Part shown: positions 1-8,324 of the stretch, in pieces
How the letters are laid out: every line of letters begins with the position of its first letter
Position numbering within the stretch: position 1 is the first letter of the stretch
Origin: an uncultured Rhizobiaceae group bacterium
GTDB taxonomy: Bacteria > Pseudomonadota > Alphaproteobacteria > Rhizobiales > Rhizobiaceae
Length of the DNA: 64,000 nt
Assembly: GCA_938010435.1 (NCBI GenBank)
Contig: CALLUS010000017.1
Location: 1-64,000 of the forward strand
Direction: 5' to 3'
Made by a program: the position numbers and the translations under genes
Notes under the pieces: model-generated
What the model saw: the letters and a program-made list of their open reading frames with translations, nothing else
Databases searched by the model: none
Told to the model about the DNA's origin: nothing

Positions 1-198
1 CCTCAGAAAACTAGCAAAACTTATCCCAGCTCAAAGCCAAACCGCGTAGTCAACGTAAAACCCAAGGACGGACTGACTCAAATCAGCATTCAACACGAAC
101 AATCAGACGACTTTTTCAACGGAATAAGCTCCAAGCGGACATCAAGGTGCAATCTGAAACCTCTCCCTATCCAATTCACGCCATCCAATGTCGCCTAA
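1..198 (+). CDS. possible 3' end of an upstream gene (partial, unrecognised)
   Basis: Frame 1 is open from the first base to a TAA at 196-198, giving 65 residues. The other two forward frames close within the first 50 bases, and all reverse frames close early. The peptide is lysine-, serine- and asparagine-rich, and I recognise no family. A random open run of this length is only moderately unlikely, so this may be a genuine C-terminal tail or simply untranslated leader of the sox operon. No start codon is visible because the window begins inside it. Confidence 0.2.
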   Translation, partial: PQKTSKTYPSSKPNRVVNVKPKDGLTQISIQHEQSDDFFNGISSKRTSRCNLKPLPIQFTPSNVA

Positions 199-297
199 TG
201 TCGCAAGCGTTTTTGGGGTTGGCTTTAAGCCATCAAATGAGAGATAAAGGAGAGGCGATTTCACACGCGCAAACCCTTTTGCATTTGAGGCCTACCC
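199..297 (+). promoter_or_regulatory. leader upstream of the sarcosine oxidase operon
   Basis: This short stretch precedes soxB. A GAGG element at 286-289 lies 8 bases before the soxB ATG at 298 and can serve as ribosome-binding site. I searched for a glycine-riboswitch-like arrangement, which would suit a glycine-producing pathway, but saw no convincing paired structure. The promoter is not identifiable with confidence. Confidence 0.3.
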
Positions 298-1551
298 ATG
301 AAAAAGTTCAATGTATTTTCGCTGGCACGGGAAACCATGCGCGGCCACACAGGTTGGGGCCAACAATGGCGCAATCCTGAGCCGAAAAAAGAATATGACA
401 TTATCATTGTGGGCGCAGGCGGCCACGGTTTGGGCACAGCTTATTATCTGGCTAAAGAACACGGTTTGAAAAATATCGCTGTGATTGAAAAAGGCTGGCT
501 CGGCGGCGGCAATACAGGCCGCAACACCACCATTATTCGGTCCAACTATCTCTATGATGAATCAGCAGGCCTGTTCGACCATTCCCTGAAACTTTGGGAA
601 ACCCTGTCGCAAGAACTGGATTACAACGTCATGTTTTCCCAGCGTGGCGTGATGATGTTGGCGCACAATGTGCACGATGTTCAAGTGGCTCAACGCCATG
701 TTCATGCCAACCGTTTGAACGGCGTTGACAATGAATGGCTCACACCCCAACAAGCCAAAGACTATTGCCCGCCGTTGAACATTTCCAAAGACAGTCGCTA
801 CCCTGTGATGGGCGCGGCCCTTCAACGCCGTGGCGGTGTGGCGCGCCATGATGCTGTGGCTTGGGGCTATGCCCGCCAAGCGTCTGATATGGGCGTGGAT
901 ATTATTCAAAATTGCGAAGTCACAGGCATCAACCGCGCACCAACGGGCGAAGTGACAGGTGTTGAAACCACCAAAGGCACAATTGGCGCAAAACAGGTTG
1001 GCGTTGTGGCTTCTGGCCACACGTCCATTTTGATGGAGATGGCGGGCGTGCGCATGCCGTTGGAAAGCTTCCCGCTGCAAGCGCTTGTCTCCGAACCCGT
1101 GAAACCCATTTTCCCGTGTGTCACCATGTCAAACGCAGTGCACGCTTACATTTCACAGTCTGACAAAGGCGAATTGGTGATTGGCGGCGGCACCGATGCT
1201 TACGTGTCTTATTCGCAGACAGGCTCCATGCACATGCTACAGGAAGTGTTGGATTCCATCATTGAACTTTACCCAATATTCAACCGCTTGAAAATGTTGC
1301 GCACATGGGGTGGCGTTGTGGATGTGACCCCAGACCGTTCACCCATCGTGGGCAAAACGCCTGTGAAAGGCCTTTATGTGAACTGCGGTTGGGGCACAGG
1401 TGGCTTTAAAGCCACACCGGGTTCAGCCAACGTCTTTGCCCACACAATTGCAAAAGACGAACCCCACAAAATCAACGCTGGTTTCACATTAGAACGCTTC
1501 CGCACAGGCCGCCTGATCGACGAAGCCGCAGCAGCAGCCGTGGCGCATTGA
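298..1551 (+). CDS. soxB: sarcosine oxidase beta subunit
   Basis: This is the flavoprotein subunit of heterotetrameric sarcosine oxidase, which oxidatively demethylates sarcosine to glycine and passes the one-carbon unit to tetrahydrofolate. The 417-residue length fits the family. An N-terminal FAD-binding motif [12 protein letters not shown] lies at residues 35-46. [13 protein letters not shown] at about residues 178-190 contains the histidine (about H184) that by family knowledge carries covalent FMN. The C-terminus has the expected TPDRSP and [15 protein letters not shown] segments. It heads an operon with cupin, soxD, soxA and soxG. N-methylglutamate or dimethylglycine dehydrogenase homologues look similar, but no gmaS or mgs genes are seen here, so sarcosine oxidase is favoured. 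Confidence 0.93.
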   Translation: MKKFNVFSLARETMRGHTGWGQQWRNPEPKKEYDIIIVGAGGHGLGTAYYLAKEHGLKNIAVIEKGWLGGGNTGRNTTIIRSNYLYDESAGLFDHSLKLWETLSQELDYNVMFSQRGVMMLAHNVHDVQVAQRHVHANRLNGVDNEWLTPQQAKDYCPPLNISKDSRYPVMGAALQRRGGVARHDAVAWGYARQASDMGVDIIQNCEVTGINRAPTGEVTGVETTKGTIGAKQVGVVASGHTSILMEMAGVRMPLESFPLQALVSEPVKPIFPCVTMSNAVHAYISQSDKGELVIGGGTDAYVSYSQTGSMHMLQEVLDSIIELYPIFNRLKMLRTWGGVVDVTPDRSPIVGKTPVKGLYVNCGWGTGGFKATPGSANVFAHTIAKDEPHKINAGFTLERFRTGRLIDEAAAAAVAH

Positions 1552-1552
1552 T

Positions 1553-1909
1553 ATGGACGCTCAAGTTGTAAATCTTGCCAAGAAACTAGACACATTCTCA
1601 AAGCATTGGTCACCGAAAACTATTGAACAATTCAATGGCCATGACCTTATGGTTGTCAAATGCCAAGGTGAATTCAATTGGCACTCTCACGATGACACGG
1701 ACGATTTCTTTCTAGTGGTCAAAGGCGCATTAAAAATTGAGATGCGCGAGCGAACTGTTGAATTAAAAACTGGAGAACTGTTTGTGGTTCCCAAAGGAAT
1801 TGAACACCGAACTGTCGCTGATGAAGAAGTTCATTTACTTCTCATTGAACCGACCGGCACTCCCAATACTGGCGACGCGGCAACCGCCGCTGCGCGTGAG
1901 GAAATCTAA
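1553..1909 (+). CDS. small cupin-domain protein inside the sox operon
   Basis: This 118-residue single-domain cupin has the metal-binding pattern WHSHDDTDDFF at residues 43-53, where aspartate stands in the usual glutamate position. A second cupin motif, PKGIEHRTV, lies at about residues 83-91. It starts one base after the soxB stop. Its TAA overlaps the soxD ATG as TAATG, so it is translationally embedded in the operon. Cupins of this size bind a metal and act as sensors, isomerases or storage proteins; the specific role here is unknown. A function in sarcosine or one-carbon handling is inferred only from position. Confidence 0.8.
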   Translation: MDAQVVNLAKKLDTFSKHWSPKTIEQFNGHDLMVVKCQGEFNWHSHDDTDDFFLVVKGALKIEMRERTVELKTGELFVVPKGIEHRTVADEEVHLLLIEPTGTPNTGDAATAAAREEI

Positions 1910-2211
1910 TGCTCCTAATCCATTGCCCCTATTGCGAAGATGATCGCCCTGAGTTGGAATTCTCCCATGCGGGTCAGGCGCACATTGTACGCCCTACAGA
2001 TATGGACGGTCTGTCTGATGAAGAGTTTGAAGCCATGTTCTTCATCCGTGACAATCCAAAAGGCATTATTTTAGAACGCTGGCGTCACTCCATGGGGTGC
2101 GGACGTTTCTTAAACGCCGTGCGCCACACCGTCACGGACAAATTTTTGAAAACCTACAAAGCTGGCCAACCTCGCCCAACCGACAAAGACATTGAGGATT
2201 TGCTGAAATGA
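1909..2211 (+). CDS. soxD: sarcosine oxidase delta subunit
   Basis: This small zinc-binding structural subunit of heterotetrameric sarcosine oxidase is 100 residues long, typical for the family. It opens with MLLIHCPYCED, giving Cys6 and Cys9, and carries RHSMGCGRF with His60 and Cys64. These four match the zinc ligands known in the family. The start codon overlaps the preceding cupin stop (TAATG). The end overlaps the soxA start by four bases (ATGA), indicating translational coupling. Confidence 0.93.
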   Translation: MLLIHCPYCEDDRPELEFSHAGQAHIVRPTDMDGLSDEEFEAMFFIRDNPKGIILERWRHSMGCGRFLNAVRHTVTDKFLKTYKAGQPRPTDKDIEDLLK

Positions 2212-5174
2212 CCAAATCTTCTTCTCAACCCTACCGCATAAAAGGTGCTGGAACGCTTTCGCGCGCACGCACTGTGCAATTCACGTTTGACGGCAAATCT
2301 TATGAGGGTTTGGAAGGCGACACCCTCGCCTCCGCATTGCTGGCCAATGGCGTTCACCTCATGGGCCGTTCATTCAAATATCACCGTCCGCGCGGTGTGA
2401 TGTCTGCGGGCGTCGAAGAGCCAAGCGCCTTGATGAACATCACACGCGACAACGCTCGTACGAACCCGAACGTGCGCGCATCCGTTCAAGAATTGTACGA
2501 CGGCATGAAAGCTGAAAGCCAAAACCGCTTTCCATCCTTGAGTTTCGATGTGGGCGCGGTGAACTCGCTTCTCTCCCCTGCATTCGTTGCTGGCTTTTAT
2601 TACAAGACGTTCAAATGGCCCGCCAAAGCGTGGGACAAACTCTACGAACCATTCATCCGCCGTGCTGCGGGTTTGGGTGAATCTCCTACAGAAGAAGATC
2701 CTGACCGCTATTCCAACCGCTTCGCCCATTGCGATGTGTTGATCATCGGCGGTGGTGCTGCCGGTCTCATGGCCGCCAAAACAGCTGCTGCGAAAAAGCA
2801 AAGCGTCATCATTTGCGATGAAAACCCCAAAATGGGTGGCTGGCTGTTGGCAGACAGCGATGTGCGTATTGACGGAAAGTCTGGCGCGCAATGGGCGGCT
2901 GATACAGTTGCCGAACTGCAAGCCATGGACAACGTCCGTGTGCTCACTCGCACCACCGGCTTTGGCTATTTCCAACAAAATATGGTCGCGTTGAACGAAC
3001 GTGTTACGGACCATCTATCGCGCCCTGATCCTGATTTGCCCCGTGAACGCATGTGGCAAGTGCGCGCCAAAAAAGTTGTTATTGCCCAAGGCTCTATCGA
3101 GCGTCACATGGTGTTTTCAGGCAATGACCGTCCGGGCGTTGTGCTGGCTGGTGCCGCACAAATGTGGCTCAACCAACATGGCGTAGCTGTTGGCCATACA
3201 GTTGGCGTGTATGCCGCTTGCGACACTGGCTATGCAGCCGCGTTCGATCTCTATGAAGCTGGCGTCAACGTCGCCGCAATCATCGATCATCGCGCCGAAG
3301 TCAGCGAAGATCTACTGGACCAAGCCAAAACCCACGGCATCGAAGTGCACACCAATGCCAACATCACCAGCACATCCGGTCGTTTGCGCATCAATGGCAT
3401 GACTGTCGAAACATCTAACGGCGAAACCAAAGAGTTCGAGGTCGATGCCTTGCTCATGGCAGGTGGTTGGACACCTTCGCTCCACCTGTCGTCGCAATCT
3501 CGCGCAAAACCTGCTTGGGACGAAGCGACACAACGTTTCTTGCCCGGAGTGAGCCCACAGGACTGTGTCAACATTGGCGGCTGCAACGGGTTGGATGACC
3601 TTGATGCAGTATTTGCAGAAGCCATCAAAGCTGTTGGCGGCAAGAAAACCAAAATCGAAATTACGGATGATGTGTCCACCGCTGGTGGCGCAATCGGCAT
3701 CGTTGGACCGGAAGAGCACAAGGGCAAGGCCTTTGTCGATTTCCAAAATGATGTGACCGCAAAAGACATTAAGCTAGCCGTGCGTGAAGGCATGCACTCG
3801 ATCGAGCATGTGAAACGCTACACCACGAACGGCATGGCGACAGATCAGGGCAAACTGTCCAACATGCACGGCTTGGCCATTGCTGCAAAATTGTTGGGCA
3901 AATCAATCCCGGAAGTTGGTCTCACGACATTCCGCGCGCCTTACACGCCAACAACATTCGGCAGTTTCGTTGGTCACGACCGTGGAAGTTTATTCGATCC
4001 CAACCGCAAAACGCCCATCCACGATTGGGCGGTCGAACAAGGTGCAACGTTCGAACCTGTCAGCCTGTGGCAACGTGCCTGGTATTTCCCAAAGGGTGAT
4101 GAAGACATGCATTCCGCTGTAGACCGCGAGTGCCAAACAGTTCGCAAAGCGGCAGGTGTTTTCGATGCCTCCACGCTGGGTAAAATCGAAGTTGTTGGTC
4201 CTGATGCGGCAGCCTTCATGGACAAAATGTATACCAACGGCTGGTCCAAGCTAAAGGCGGGTCGCGCCAAATACGGCATTATGTGCCGTGAGGATGGCTT
4301 TATTTACGATGACGGCGTGGTCGGCAAATTGTCTGACACACGCTTCCATGTGACCACCACCACGGGCGGTGCCCCCCGCGTGTTGAACCACATGGAAGAT
4401 TATTTGCAGACCGAATTTCCGGACATGCAAGTCTGGCTCACATCGACCACGGAGCAATGGGCCACAATCGCGGTTCAAGGACCGAAAGCGCGTGAGATCA
4501 TCGAACCACTGGTGAGTGGTGCAAATATTTCTGATGAAAAATTCCCACACATGAGCGTTATAGAATGCAAAGTGTGTGGCGTTCCGGCCCGTTTATTCCG
4601 CATTTCATTTACGGGCGAGCTCGGTTTTGAGATCAACGTGCCGGCCGGCTATGGCCGCGCTGTTTGGGAAGCAGTATGGGATCGCGCAGAACCAATGGGC
4701 GCTTGCGCTTATGGCACCGAAGCCATGCACGTGTTGCGCGCTGAAAAAGGCTACATCATTGTGGGTCAAGACACGGACGGCACGGTGACACCACACGATG
4801 CTGACTTGTCTTGGGCCGTTGCCAAATCAAAACCTGACTATGTGGGCAAACGCGGCCTTCAACGTCCCGATCTCGTGGCGGATGGCCGCAGACAGTTGGT
4901 GGGATTAAAAACTAAAGACCCGAACAAAGTTTTAGAAGAAGGGGCGCAGATTGTTCGCGACCCTGAACAAGCCATCCCGATGAAAATGATCGGCTTTGTC
5001 ACATCCTCTTACTGGTCTGGAACGTTGGGACAATCCATCGCCATGGCTGTGGTGGAAGATGGTTTCAACATGATGGGCAAATCGCTTTATGTGCCGATGC
5101 CGGATGAGACAATCGAAGTCGAGGTGACGGGCACTGTTTTCTATGACCCCAAGGGGGAGAAGCTTAATGGCTGA
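2208..5174 (+). CDS. soxA: sarcosine oxidase alpha subunit
   Basis: This is the large subunit (988 residues) of heterotetrameric sarcosine oxidase. The N-terminal domain has a ferredoxin-like segment (about residues 24-65, GRSFKYHRPRG). A dinucleotide-binding GGGAAG motif at residues 181-186 belongs to the central pyridine-nucleotide-disulfide-reductase-like domain that binds NAD. The C-terminal third, from about residue 600, resembles the aminomethyltransferase GcvT and binds tetrahydrofolate, where the methyl-derived carbon becomes 5,10-methylene-THF. It overlaps soxD by four bases and soxG by eight. Length and domain order are normal. Confidence 0.95.
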   Translation: MTKSSSQPYRIKGAGTLSRARTVQFTFDGKSYEGLEGDTLASALLANGVHLMGRSFKYHRPRGVMSAGVEEPSALMNITRDNARTNPNVRASVQELYDGMKAESQNRFPSLSFDVGAVNSLLSPAFVAGFYYKTFKWPAKAWDKLYEPFIRRAAGLGESPTEEDPDRYSNRFAHCDVLIIGGGAAGLMAAKTAAAKKQSVIICDENPKMGGWLLADSDVRIDGKSGAQWAADTVAELQAMDNVRVLTRTTGFGYFQQNMVALNERVTDHLSRPDPDLPRERMWQVRAKKVVIAQGSIERHMVFSGNDRPGVVLAGAAQMWLNQHGVAVGHTVGVYAACDTGYAAAFDLYEAGVNVAAIIDHRAEVSEDLLDQAKTHGIEVHTNANITSTSGRLRINGMTVETSNGETKEFEVDALLMAGGWTPSLHLSSQSRAKPAWDEATQRFLPGVSPQDCVNIGGCNGLDDLDAVFAEAIKAVGGKKTKIEITDDVSTAGGAIGIVGPEEHKGKAFVDFQNDVTAKDIKLAVREGMHSIEHVKRYTTNGMATDQGKLSNMHGLAIAAKLLGKSIPEVGLTTFRAPYTPTTFGSFVGHDRGSLFDPNRKTPIHDWAVEQGATFEPVSLWQRAWYFPKGDEDMHSAVDRECQTVRKAAGVFDASTLGKIEVVGPDAAAFMDKMYTNGWSKLKAGRAKYGIMCREDGFIYDDGVVGKLSDTRFHVTTTTGGAPRVLNHMEDYLQTEFPDMQVWLTSTTEQWATIAVQGPKAREIIEPLVSGANISDEKFPHMSVIECKVCGVPARLFRISFTGELGFEINVPAGYGRAVWEAVWDRAEPMGACAYGTEAMHVLRAEKGYIIVGQDTDGTVTPHDADLSWAVAKSKPDYVGKRGLQRPDLVADGRRQLVGLKTKDPNKVLEEGAQIVRDPEQAIPMKMIGFVTSSYWSGTLGQSIAMAVVEDGFNMMGKSLYVPMPDETIEVEVTGTVFYDPKGEKLNG

Positions 5175-5721
5175 TTCAATAACCGCTGAACGTCGCGAAA
5201 TTGTTGCAGGTTTTAAATTTGCCAACAACGCAGTATCTATCGAAGCAGCACCGGCTGCATCCCGCACAAATCTGCGGGCAACCACAGCAGGCGCAAAATC
5301 CTTCGGCAAATCTATAAGCTTAGAACTGCCGACAATAATGCACGAAACTGCATCCAAGGCAGGTCGACATGCCTTGAAACTCGGCCCCGACGAATGGTTA
5401 TTGATCGATACCAAAAACATCAACGACAGCATGGTTCCGCGTTTGGCGAACAAAAACTTTTCAGCTGTTGATATTTCCCACCGCAATTGCGCGTTCGTTA
5501 TCTCCGGCGCAGGCGCGGCCAACACGCTGAATACCGCCTGCCCCCGCGACTTGTCGCTAGCAGCGTTTCCAGTCGGCACATGCTCACGCACCCTGTTTGG
5601 CAAAGCAGAAGTTGTTTTGTACCGCACGGCAAAAGACACGTTCAGGCTGGAATGCTGGCGCACATTTGCCACCTATGTGCGCGACTATTTGATGGATGGC
5701 GCCAAAGACGCGCATATCTAA
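5167..5721 (+). CDS. soxG: sarcosine oxidase gamma subunit
   Basis: This is the fourth subunit, a truncated GcvT-like fold that packs against the alpha subunit. The start was chosen at 5167 because a strong purine-rich ribosome site (AGGGGGAGAAG) lies immediately upstream. The upstream in-frame ATG at 5143 would extend the protein unusually into soxA. This gives 184 residues. DEWLLID and VDISHRNCAFVISG are typical segments. It overlaps the soxA stop by eight bases. It is the last gene of the operon; the next gene starts 84 bases downstream. Confidence 0.9.
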   Translation: MADSITAERREIVAGFKFANNAVSIEAAPAASRTNLRATTAGAKSFGKSISLELPTIMHETASKAGRHALKLGPDEWLLIDTKNINDSMVPRLANKNFSAVDISHRNCAFVISGAGAANTLNTACPRDLSLAAFPVGTCSRTLFGKAEVVLYRTAKDTFRLECWRTFATYVRDYLMDGAKDAHI

Positions 5722-5805
5722 TCACAAAACATAGACGCAGGCATTGCCATTGGGTATCAAGGGGCATGTCTTAAAGACGCTCCATGTCCGAGTTATACGT
5801 TAGTT

Positions 5806-6960
5806 ATGAATGACGAAACATCCGTAAAACGCCGCGCCGTATTTTTCATCGGTGGTTATGATCCTAAATCCCCAGACGCTTTTTACGAGCGTCTCGACAA
5901 AGAGGCCGGACGTTATGAAGTGTTGCGCGATGCGGAAGTCGATGGCGGGATAACGAAGACACGCAACGCTGTCACCAAACGGCCTTACAAAACTCTCCAT
6001 GGCGCATCATCCGTGGAAACAGATTTTCACTTTGTATCTCTCGACGACATTGTGCTGAAAGACTTCGACCAGACGTTTTTGAAACGCCTGTGGCGCTATC
6101 TCGTCACTTTCTCAGATTACACGGTCAACGGAACTGCATTCGCATTCATCAAACATGCGTGGCGTTTTTCTCTTTATTTTTTCTACCCGTTCTTGATGTT
6201 GCTGATAGGAACTCTGGTGAGTCTATCCTTGGCTATTATGATCTTCAACTCAGGAGTATCCTTGTCTTGGCTTACGGCACCAGTGATCTTCTTAGCCGCG
6301 TTTTCTGCCTTCATTCAAATGGTCGCCAAGAAATATTTTGTTCTCCATTTGATGGATTTGTGGAGTTTTTCACGGGACTTTATCTATCGTTCTCGCTCAG
6401 ACATTGATGACAAGCTGCAGTCCGTAAGCGCAACAATCGCGCATGCAGCCAACAGCAATGAATATGATGAGATTGTTTTGGTCGGCCACAGCACAGGTGG
6501 TGCTCTCATTCTGGATGCAGCTTTTCGTGCAACGCATTCTATAAAACTTGATGCAACACCTGTCACGACTCTCACCGTTGGTTCAACAGCATTGAAAATT
6601 GGGCTTCATCCCAAAGCTGGATGGTTTCGACAACAGATCGAGATTTTGAACGAGGATTCACGTGTGCAGTGGTTTGAATATCAATGCAGAACCGATCTGA
6701 TAAATTTCTTCAACACCCAGCCCAGTCGTTTAATGGGAGTGGCAAAACCTCAAAAACCGGATGTTTACGCCATTCGCATCAAGAATATGATTGATGATAA
6801 AACCTATAAACGCATCAAACGAAATTTCTTTCGCGTGCACTATCAATTTGTCTTTGGAAACACCAAACCTTATCACTACGACTTTCCCGACATTTGCTTT
6901 GGGTCGATTGCATTGACCCATCGCGAAAAACCAAATTCTGCTACATCAAAATTGAATTGA
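5806..6960 (+). CDS. membrane-associated alpha/beta-hydrolase-like protein
   Basis: This 384-residue protein has two strongly hydrophobic segments at about residues 121-148 and 153-173. They interrupt what looks like an alpha/beta-hydrolase fold. The C-terminal half contains IVLVGHSTGGALI at about 223-235, a nucleophile elbow with Ser229 in GHSTGG. An opening strand, AVFFIGGYDPKSPDAF, near the N-terminus resembles the start of such folds. The acid and histidine of the triad cannot be assigned by eye. It is followed eight bases later by a methyltransferase-like gene and probably forms an operon with it. The substrate is unknown; a lipid ester is a guess based on the membrane anchors. Confidence 0.7.
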   Translation: MNDETSVKRRAVFFIGGYDPKSPDAFYERLDKEAGRYEVLRDAEVDGGITKTRNAVTKRPYKTLHGASSVETDFHFVSLDDIVLKDFDQTFLKRLWRYLVTFSDYTVNGTAFAFIKHAWRFSLYFFYPFLMLLIGTLVSLSLAIMIFNSGVSLSWLTAPVIFLAAFSAFIQMVAKKYFVLHLMDLWSFSRDFIYRSRSDIDDKLQSVSATIAHAANSNEYDEIVLVGHSTGGALILDAAFRATHSIKLDATPVTTLTVGSTALKIGLHPKAGWFRQQIEILNEDSRVQWFEYQCRTDLINFFNTQPSRLMGVAKPQKPDVYAIRIKNMIDDKTYKRIKRNFFRVHYQFVFGNTKPYHYDFPDICFGSIALTHREKPNSATSKLN

Positions 6961-6967
6961 GATAGAA

Positions 6968-7552
6968 ATGACGCCAACCATAGCAGCATGTATTTGGGCC
7001 ATAGGGGTGATTGCGTGGCTGGCCATCCGCATTCCACGTCGTCGCAAAGCCAAGCGCACCAAAGTGGTGGCTGACCAGGTTACTCTAACTGAACGAACCA
7101 CACTAGGACTTTGCATTGTGGGGTTGGTGATTGTCCCGATCATTTATCTGACAAGCGATATATTGGATTATGCGAATTACAACTTTTCCCCATGGGTTGC
7201 GCTTCTCGGCACCGTTGCAATGGCGGTATTCGTGGCGTTGTTTTATCTCAGCCACAAGCAGTTGGACAAAAACTGGTCTGTTACTCTTGAAGTGCGTGAA
7301 GATCATAAGCTCGTGGACCATGGGCTTTACGCCCATATCCGCCATCCCATGTACACATCATTTTGGCTTTGGGGCATTGCGCAAGCACTGCTCATTCCCA
7401 ACTGGGTCGCTGGGTTTTCAGGCGTTGTAGCTGTGGCCATATTGTATTTCAGCCGCATCGGAAACGAAGAGGCCATGATGCGGCAAGAGTTTGGTAAGGA
7501 CTATGACGCCTATTGCAAACGTACTAAGCGTCTCGTTCCAAAACTGTTTTAG
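6968..7552 (+). CDS. isoprenylcysteine carboxyl methyltransferase-like membrane protein
   Basis: This 194-residue polytopic membrane protein has about five hydrophobic helices. The C-terminal signature is YAHIRHPMYTSFWLWG, followed by NEEAMMRQEFGKDYDAYCKRT. The RHPxY...E...FG..Y..Y pattern is the S-adenosylmethionine-binding signature of the ICMT/phospholipid methyltransferase superfamily. Bacterial members mostly have unknown substrates, so protein or lipid methylation in the membrane is the likely role. It follows the hydrolase-like gene by seven bases, suggesting co-transcription. Confidence 0.8.
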   Translation: MTPTIAACIWAIGVIAWLAIRIPRRRKAKRTKVVADQVTLTERTTLGLCIVGLVIVPIIYLTSDILDYANYNFSPWVALLGTVAMAVFVALFYLSHKQLDKNWSVTLEVREDHKLVDHGLYAHIRHPMYTSFWLWGIAQALLIPNWVAGFSGVVAVAILYFSRIGNEEAMMRQEFGKDYDAYCKRTKRLVPKLF

Positions 7553-7632
7553 TCTTCGTTCTAAAAAATGTGTATTGCAAGCAACACTCTGCAAGACTAT
7601 TTAATTGCAAATCACTTGGGCGGCTTTTGGGA

Positions 7633-8313
7633 ATGAACAAAACAATGTCTTGTAAATTGATCTGTTGTTTTGCAACTGTCCTGACTGTTTTAGGTGCAAA
7701 CCCCGCCGTTTTGCCGGCTTATGCTGTGCAAAGCACCATTGAACTCGCTGCCAAACGGACTAAACATCAAGGCGATATTTATTTGTTGCGCGGTTTTGCA
7801 GGCGTTTTCTCACGCGGTCTTGACAATATCGGCACGAAGCTCGCAGATCGCGGCGTGACGGCTAAAGTCATTCCTCATTCCGATTGGGTGAGCGCCACAA
7901 ACCAAATCATCTCCAATCAAAAACGCTATGGGCGTAAACCGGTTGTGTTAATCGGTCATTCTTTAGGCGCCAATGCCATTATCCGCATGGCAACTGAACT
8001 TAAGAAGAAACGCATTCGCGTGGACTATATGGCAACTTTCGCAGCCACAAACCCAACACTGGTACCGTCCAACGTGCGCAAAATTACAAATTATTATTTC
8101 AAGACGGATGGTTGGGGAAAACCTATCAAAGTAGCCCGTGGGTTTCGAGGACGTTTGAAAAACATCGATTTTTCCAAAAGCTCAACAGTCGGTCATTTCA
8201 ACATCGACAAACAACCCAGGCTTCAAGCGCAGGTGATCAACAATGTCCTTCGCATCGTAAAACGACGAAAGTCAGCTAATTTCAAGACAATTATAACTAC
8301 TCCGTCGCTTTAG
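7633..8313 (+). CDS. exported alpha/beta-hydrolase (lipase-like)
   Basis: The start at 7633 is preferred because it directly precedes a clear signal peptide, with a basic start, a hydrophobic core at about residues 10-24 and a likely cleavage after AYA. An upstream in-frame start at 7570 would bury that signal. The 226-residue product has VVLIGHSLGANAI at about 104-116, a nucleophile elbow with Ser110. GHFNID near residue 188 offers the catalytic histidine. It is probably a periplasmic esterase or lipase-like enzyme. Its end lies 11 bases from the convergent wzz gene. Confidence 0.7.
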   Translation: MNKTMSCKLICCFATVLTVLGANPAVLPAYAVQSTIELAAKRTKHQGDIYLLRGFAGVFSRGLDNIGTKLADRGVTAKVIPHSDWVSATNQIISNQKRYGRKPVVLIGHSLGANAIIRMATELKKKRIRVDYMATFAATNPTLVPSNVRKITNYYFKTDGWGKPIKVARGFRGRLKNIDFSKSSTVGHFNIDKQPRLQAQVINNVLRIVKRRKSANFKTIITTPSL

Positions 8314-8324
8314 ACGTTGGCCGT

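Noticed and set aside
147-380. 77-residue open frame overlapping the soxB start
   Set aside because: It begins with GTG without a ribosome site, overlaps soxB by 83 bases in another frame and resembles no family.
562-1080. 172-residue open frame antisense to soxB
   Set aside because: It lies wholly inside a clear soxB gene and is histidine/alanine-rich in the way typical of antisense frames.
4932-5672. 246-residue open frame antisense to soxA/soxG
   Set aside because: It spans the junction of two well-supported genes and has no recognisable motif.
298-5721. N-methylglutamate dehydrogenase operon instead of sarcosine oxidase
   Set aside because: The subunits are homologous, but the accompanying gmaS and mgsABC genes are absent and the SoxD and SoxA signatures fit sarcosine oxidase; it remains a minor alternative.
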